Positions 62,342 to 64,000 of a DNA stretch of 64,000 nucleotides are shown here, one piece after another. The stretch comes from Bradyrhizobium sp. 141 (GTDB taxonomy: Bacteria > Pseudomonadota > Alphaproteobacteria > Rhizobiales > Xanthobacteraceae): positions 62,001 through 126,000 of the forward strand of contig NZ_JADPKR010000108.1 of NCBI RefSeq assembly GCF_023074055.1, written 5' to 3'. Position 1 is the first letter of the stretch. Each line of letters opens with the position of its first letter. The notes under the pieces are model-generated. The model made no database searches. It was not told the origin of the DNA and was given only the letters and a program-made list of their open reading frames with translations. A program made the translations under genes and the position numbers.

Positions 62342-63493
62342 ATGGCGGACGTAGGAAACATTGCGGCGGATGAGGCTGCCGATGTCGTCGCGCGCCTGAA
62401 GCGCCGCATGGTCGACGAGGCGCTGCCGCTGTGGTCGACGATCGGCTGGGATCCTGCCGCGGGCGGCTTCATCGACCGGCTGCACCGCGACGGCACCGCG
62501 GATACGGCCGCGCCGCGGCGCGTGTTCGTTCAGGCGCGCCAGATCTGGTGCTACGCCAAGGCTGCGCAGATGGGCTGGTATCCTGAGGGGCGCGCAATCG
62601 CGCTGAAGGGACTGGAGCATCTGCTGGCCAAAGCCAAAGCGCCTGACGGACGACCGGGCTATGTGCACCGGCTGACGCCGGAGGGCACGGTGCTCGACGG
62701 CCGGCGCGACGCCTACGACCACGCCTTCATCCTGTTCGCGCTCGCGAGCGTCTACGCGCTCGACCAGGACGCGCAAGTTCGTGCCGAGATCGACGCGCTG
62801 CTGGCTTTCCTCGACGGCCACCTCCGCTCGCCGCATGGGGGCGTGCACGAAGGCCTTCCGGTCTCGCTGCCGCGCCGGCAGAACCCGCACATGCATCTGT
62901 TCGAGGCGATGATCGCGTGTTTCGACGCGACTCACGATTTGTCGTTCCAGAACCGTGCCGGCGAATTCTTCGCGCTGTTCCTGGCCAATCTCTACGACAA
63001 GCAGAGGCGCATCCTGACGGAGTATTTCGAGGAGGACTGGTCGAAGATCGAGCCGGTCAGCGTCGAGCCGGGGCACCAGGCGGAATGGGTCTGGCTGCTG
63101 AAAGGGTTCGAACGCATCACGGGATGTCCGACCGGACAGCGGCGCGCCGAACTCCTGGCGACCGCGCTGCGCTATCGCGACGCGGCCACCGGCTGCCTGA
63201 TCGACGAGGGGGACGACGTCGGCAATATCCGCCGCAGCACGCGCCGGCTGTGGCCGCAGACCGAGATCGTGAAGGCGTGGATCGCGCAGGCCGAGTCCGG
63301 CGAGGCGGGCGCAGCGGACGAGGCGCGTGCGGCGCTGGTGCGGCTCGAACGGCATTATCTCAGCCATCCCGTGAGGGGCGGCTGGTACGACCAGTTCGAT
63401 CGCGACGGCAAGTCGCTGATCGACACCATTCCCGCGTCGTCGTTCTATCATGTTCTCTGCGCAGTCACGGAAGCGGAGCAGGTGCTGGAGTAA
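62342..63493 (+). CDS. AGE-family sugar epimerase/isomerase
   Basis: 383 residues from ATG 62342 with GAGGGGAC upstream. It is an (alpha/alpha)6-barrel protein: GWDPAAGGFIDRLHRDG, VFVQARQIWCYAKAAQMGWY, the histidine-bearing DAYDHAFILFALA, PRRQNPHMHLFEAMIA and EPGHQAEWVWLLKGFE, all family landmarks including the paired catalytic histidines. Members interconvert mannose/fructose or epimerise GlcNAc; the substrate is undetermined. It is divergent from the PaaK-like ligase, and the frame is open upstream without similarity. Confidence 0.92.
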   Translation: MADVGNIAADEAADVVARLKRRMVDEALPLWSTIGWDPAAGGFIDRLHRDGTADTAAPRRVFVQARQIWCYAKAAQMGWYPEGRAIALKGLEHLLAKAKAPDGRPGYVHRLTPEGTVLDGRRDAYDHAFILFALASVYALDQDAQVRAEIDALLAFLDGHLRSPHGGVHEGLPVSLPRRQNPHMHLFEAMIACFDATHDLSFQNRAGEFFALFLANLYDKQRRILTEYFEEDWSKIEPVSVEPGHQAEWVWLLKGFERITGCPTGQRRAELLATALRYRDAATGCLIDEGDDVGNIRRSTRRLWPQTEIVKAWIAQAESGEAGAADEARAALVRLERHYLSHPVRGGWYDQFDRDGKSLIDTIPASSFYHVLCAVTEAEQVLE

Positions 63494-63557
63494 ATGTCTC
63501 TTGTTTTGACGCGTTTTCTTCACGCGAACCGGTCCCACTTCGCTTGAAAACGCTATG

Positions 63558-64000
63558 TCAAAGCCAGCGCTTGCGCCGCTTGAAGCTCTTGAGATTCTTG
63601 AAGCTCTTGCGTTGGTCGCCGGCGCCGCCGAGGTAGAATTCCTTGACATCCTCGTTGTCGCGCAATTCGTCGGCGGTGCCGTCGAGCACGACCTTGCCCT
63701 GCTCCATGATGTAGCCGTGGCTCGCCACCGACAGCGCGGCGCGCGCGTTCTGCTCGACCAGGAGGATGGTGACGCCGAGGTCGCGGTTGATTTTCTGGAT
63801 GATCGAGAACACCTCTTTCACCAGCAGCGGCGACAGGCCCATGGAGGGCTCGTCCATCAGGATCATCTTTGGGCGCGCCATGAGCGCCCGGCCGATCGCG
63901 AGCATCTGCTGCTCGCCGCCGGAGAGGTAACCGGCAAGGCCGGTACGCTCTTTCAGGCGCGGGAAATAATTGAAGACCATGTCGAGGTCGGCGTCGACCT
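63558..64000 (-). CDS. livF: LivF-type branched-chain amino acid ABC transporter ATPase, 5' end off the window
   Basis: The last ~147 residues are visible. Signature LSGGEQQMLAIGRALMARPK, Walker B MILMDEPSMGLSP, the switch histidine replaced by the VEQNARAAL block and the tail YIMEQGKVVLDGTADELRDN are typical of LivF. It powers import of branched-chain amino acids or amides. An unusual basic tail (FKNLKSFKRRKRWL) follows the usual end (VKEFYLGG). Confidence 0.93.
   Translation of the reverse strand, partial: VDADLDMVFNYFPRLKERTGLAGYLSGGEQQMLAIGRALMARPKMILMDEPSMGLSPLLVKEVFSIIQKINRDLGVTILLVEQNARAALSVASHGYIMEQGKVVLDGTADELRDNEDVKEFYLGGAGDQRKSFKNLKSFKRRKRWL

Noticed and set aside
62252..63649. 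465-codon minus-strand open frame
   Set aside because: Antisense to the AGE-family epimerase.
1..64000. tRNA, rRNA and att sites
   Set aside because: I looked for cloverleaf-like arms and the conserved GGTTCGA-type loop at the island edges and saw none; a tRNA scan would settle this.

Overview
The window looks like a Bradyrhizobium-type alphaproteobacterial chromosome. The evidence is high GC, many Bradyrhizobium-style small exported proteins, a tripartite tricarboxylate transporter, CaiB-type and PaaK-type CoA enzymes, a typical intergenic hairpin repeat and a LivF-type ABC ATPase. No rRNA, tRNA or CRISPR array was recognised. Everything here was read by eye, with no database search.

Layout. 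(1) 1-10.8 kb is metabolic core: a heme-binding GlcG-like gene overlapping a GlcD/GlcF-fused FAD/Fe-S dehydrogenase, a divergent serine-glyoxylate-type aminotransferase and an enoyl-CoA hydratase, then tctC-tctB-tctA. (2) 5.4-7.3 kb and 10.8-12.7 kb carry small genes and remnants. (3) 12.8-17 kb has a CaiB/BaiF CoA-transferase and a serralysin-like RTX protein ending in three near-identical 117-residue repeats. (4) 17.5-48.1 kb is a surface-polysaccharide locus. Its left part holds UDP-xylose synthase, glycosyltransferases, pseG-pseI, a methyltransferase, an SDR/phosphoesterase/ATP-grasp operon, wzx, two unknown paralogues, wzy, wzz and a guanylyltransferase-phosphatase fusion. Its right part is a ten-gene minus-strand operon: a CBS-GHMP kinase, a NeuB-TIM-barrel fusion, a CMP-sugar synthetase, three SDRs, a TIM-barrel isomerase and pseB-pseC-pseF. 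A PglF/WbpM-type dehydratase lies upstream of it. (5) 48.5-60.9 kb is a scarred island: an intact ERF-DUF968 and YqaJ phage-type recombination pair, at least three decayed ERF pieces, a frameshifted copy of a neighbouring unknown gene, an IS630-type remnant, an acyltransferase and small exported proteins. (6) 61-64 kb returns to core: a PaaK-like ligase, an AGE-family epimerase and livF.

How the genes work together. PseB, C, G, I and F give five of the six steps to CMP-pseudaminic acid; PseH was not found. Interleaved with them is a second nonulosonate-like set whose precursor enzymes do not match the sialic or legionaminic acid routes. Heptose-type enzymes (GHMP kinase; guanylyltransferase-phosphatase) sit in the same locus. 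The most promising candidate for an undescribed system is this second set: a NeuB-type PEP-condensing enzyme fused to a sugar isomerase/epimerase barrel, with its own CMP-transferase, SDRs and kinase.
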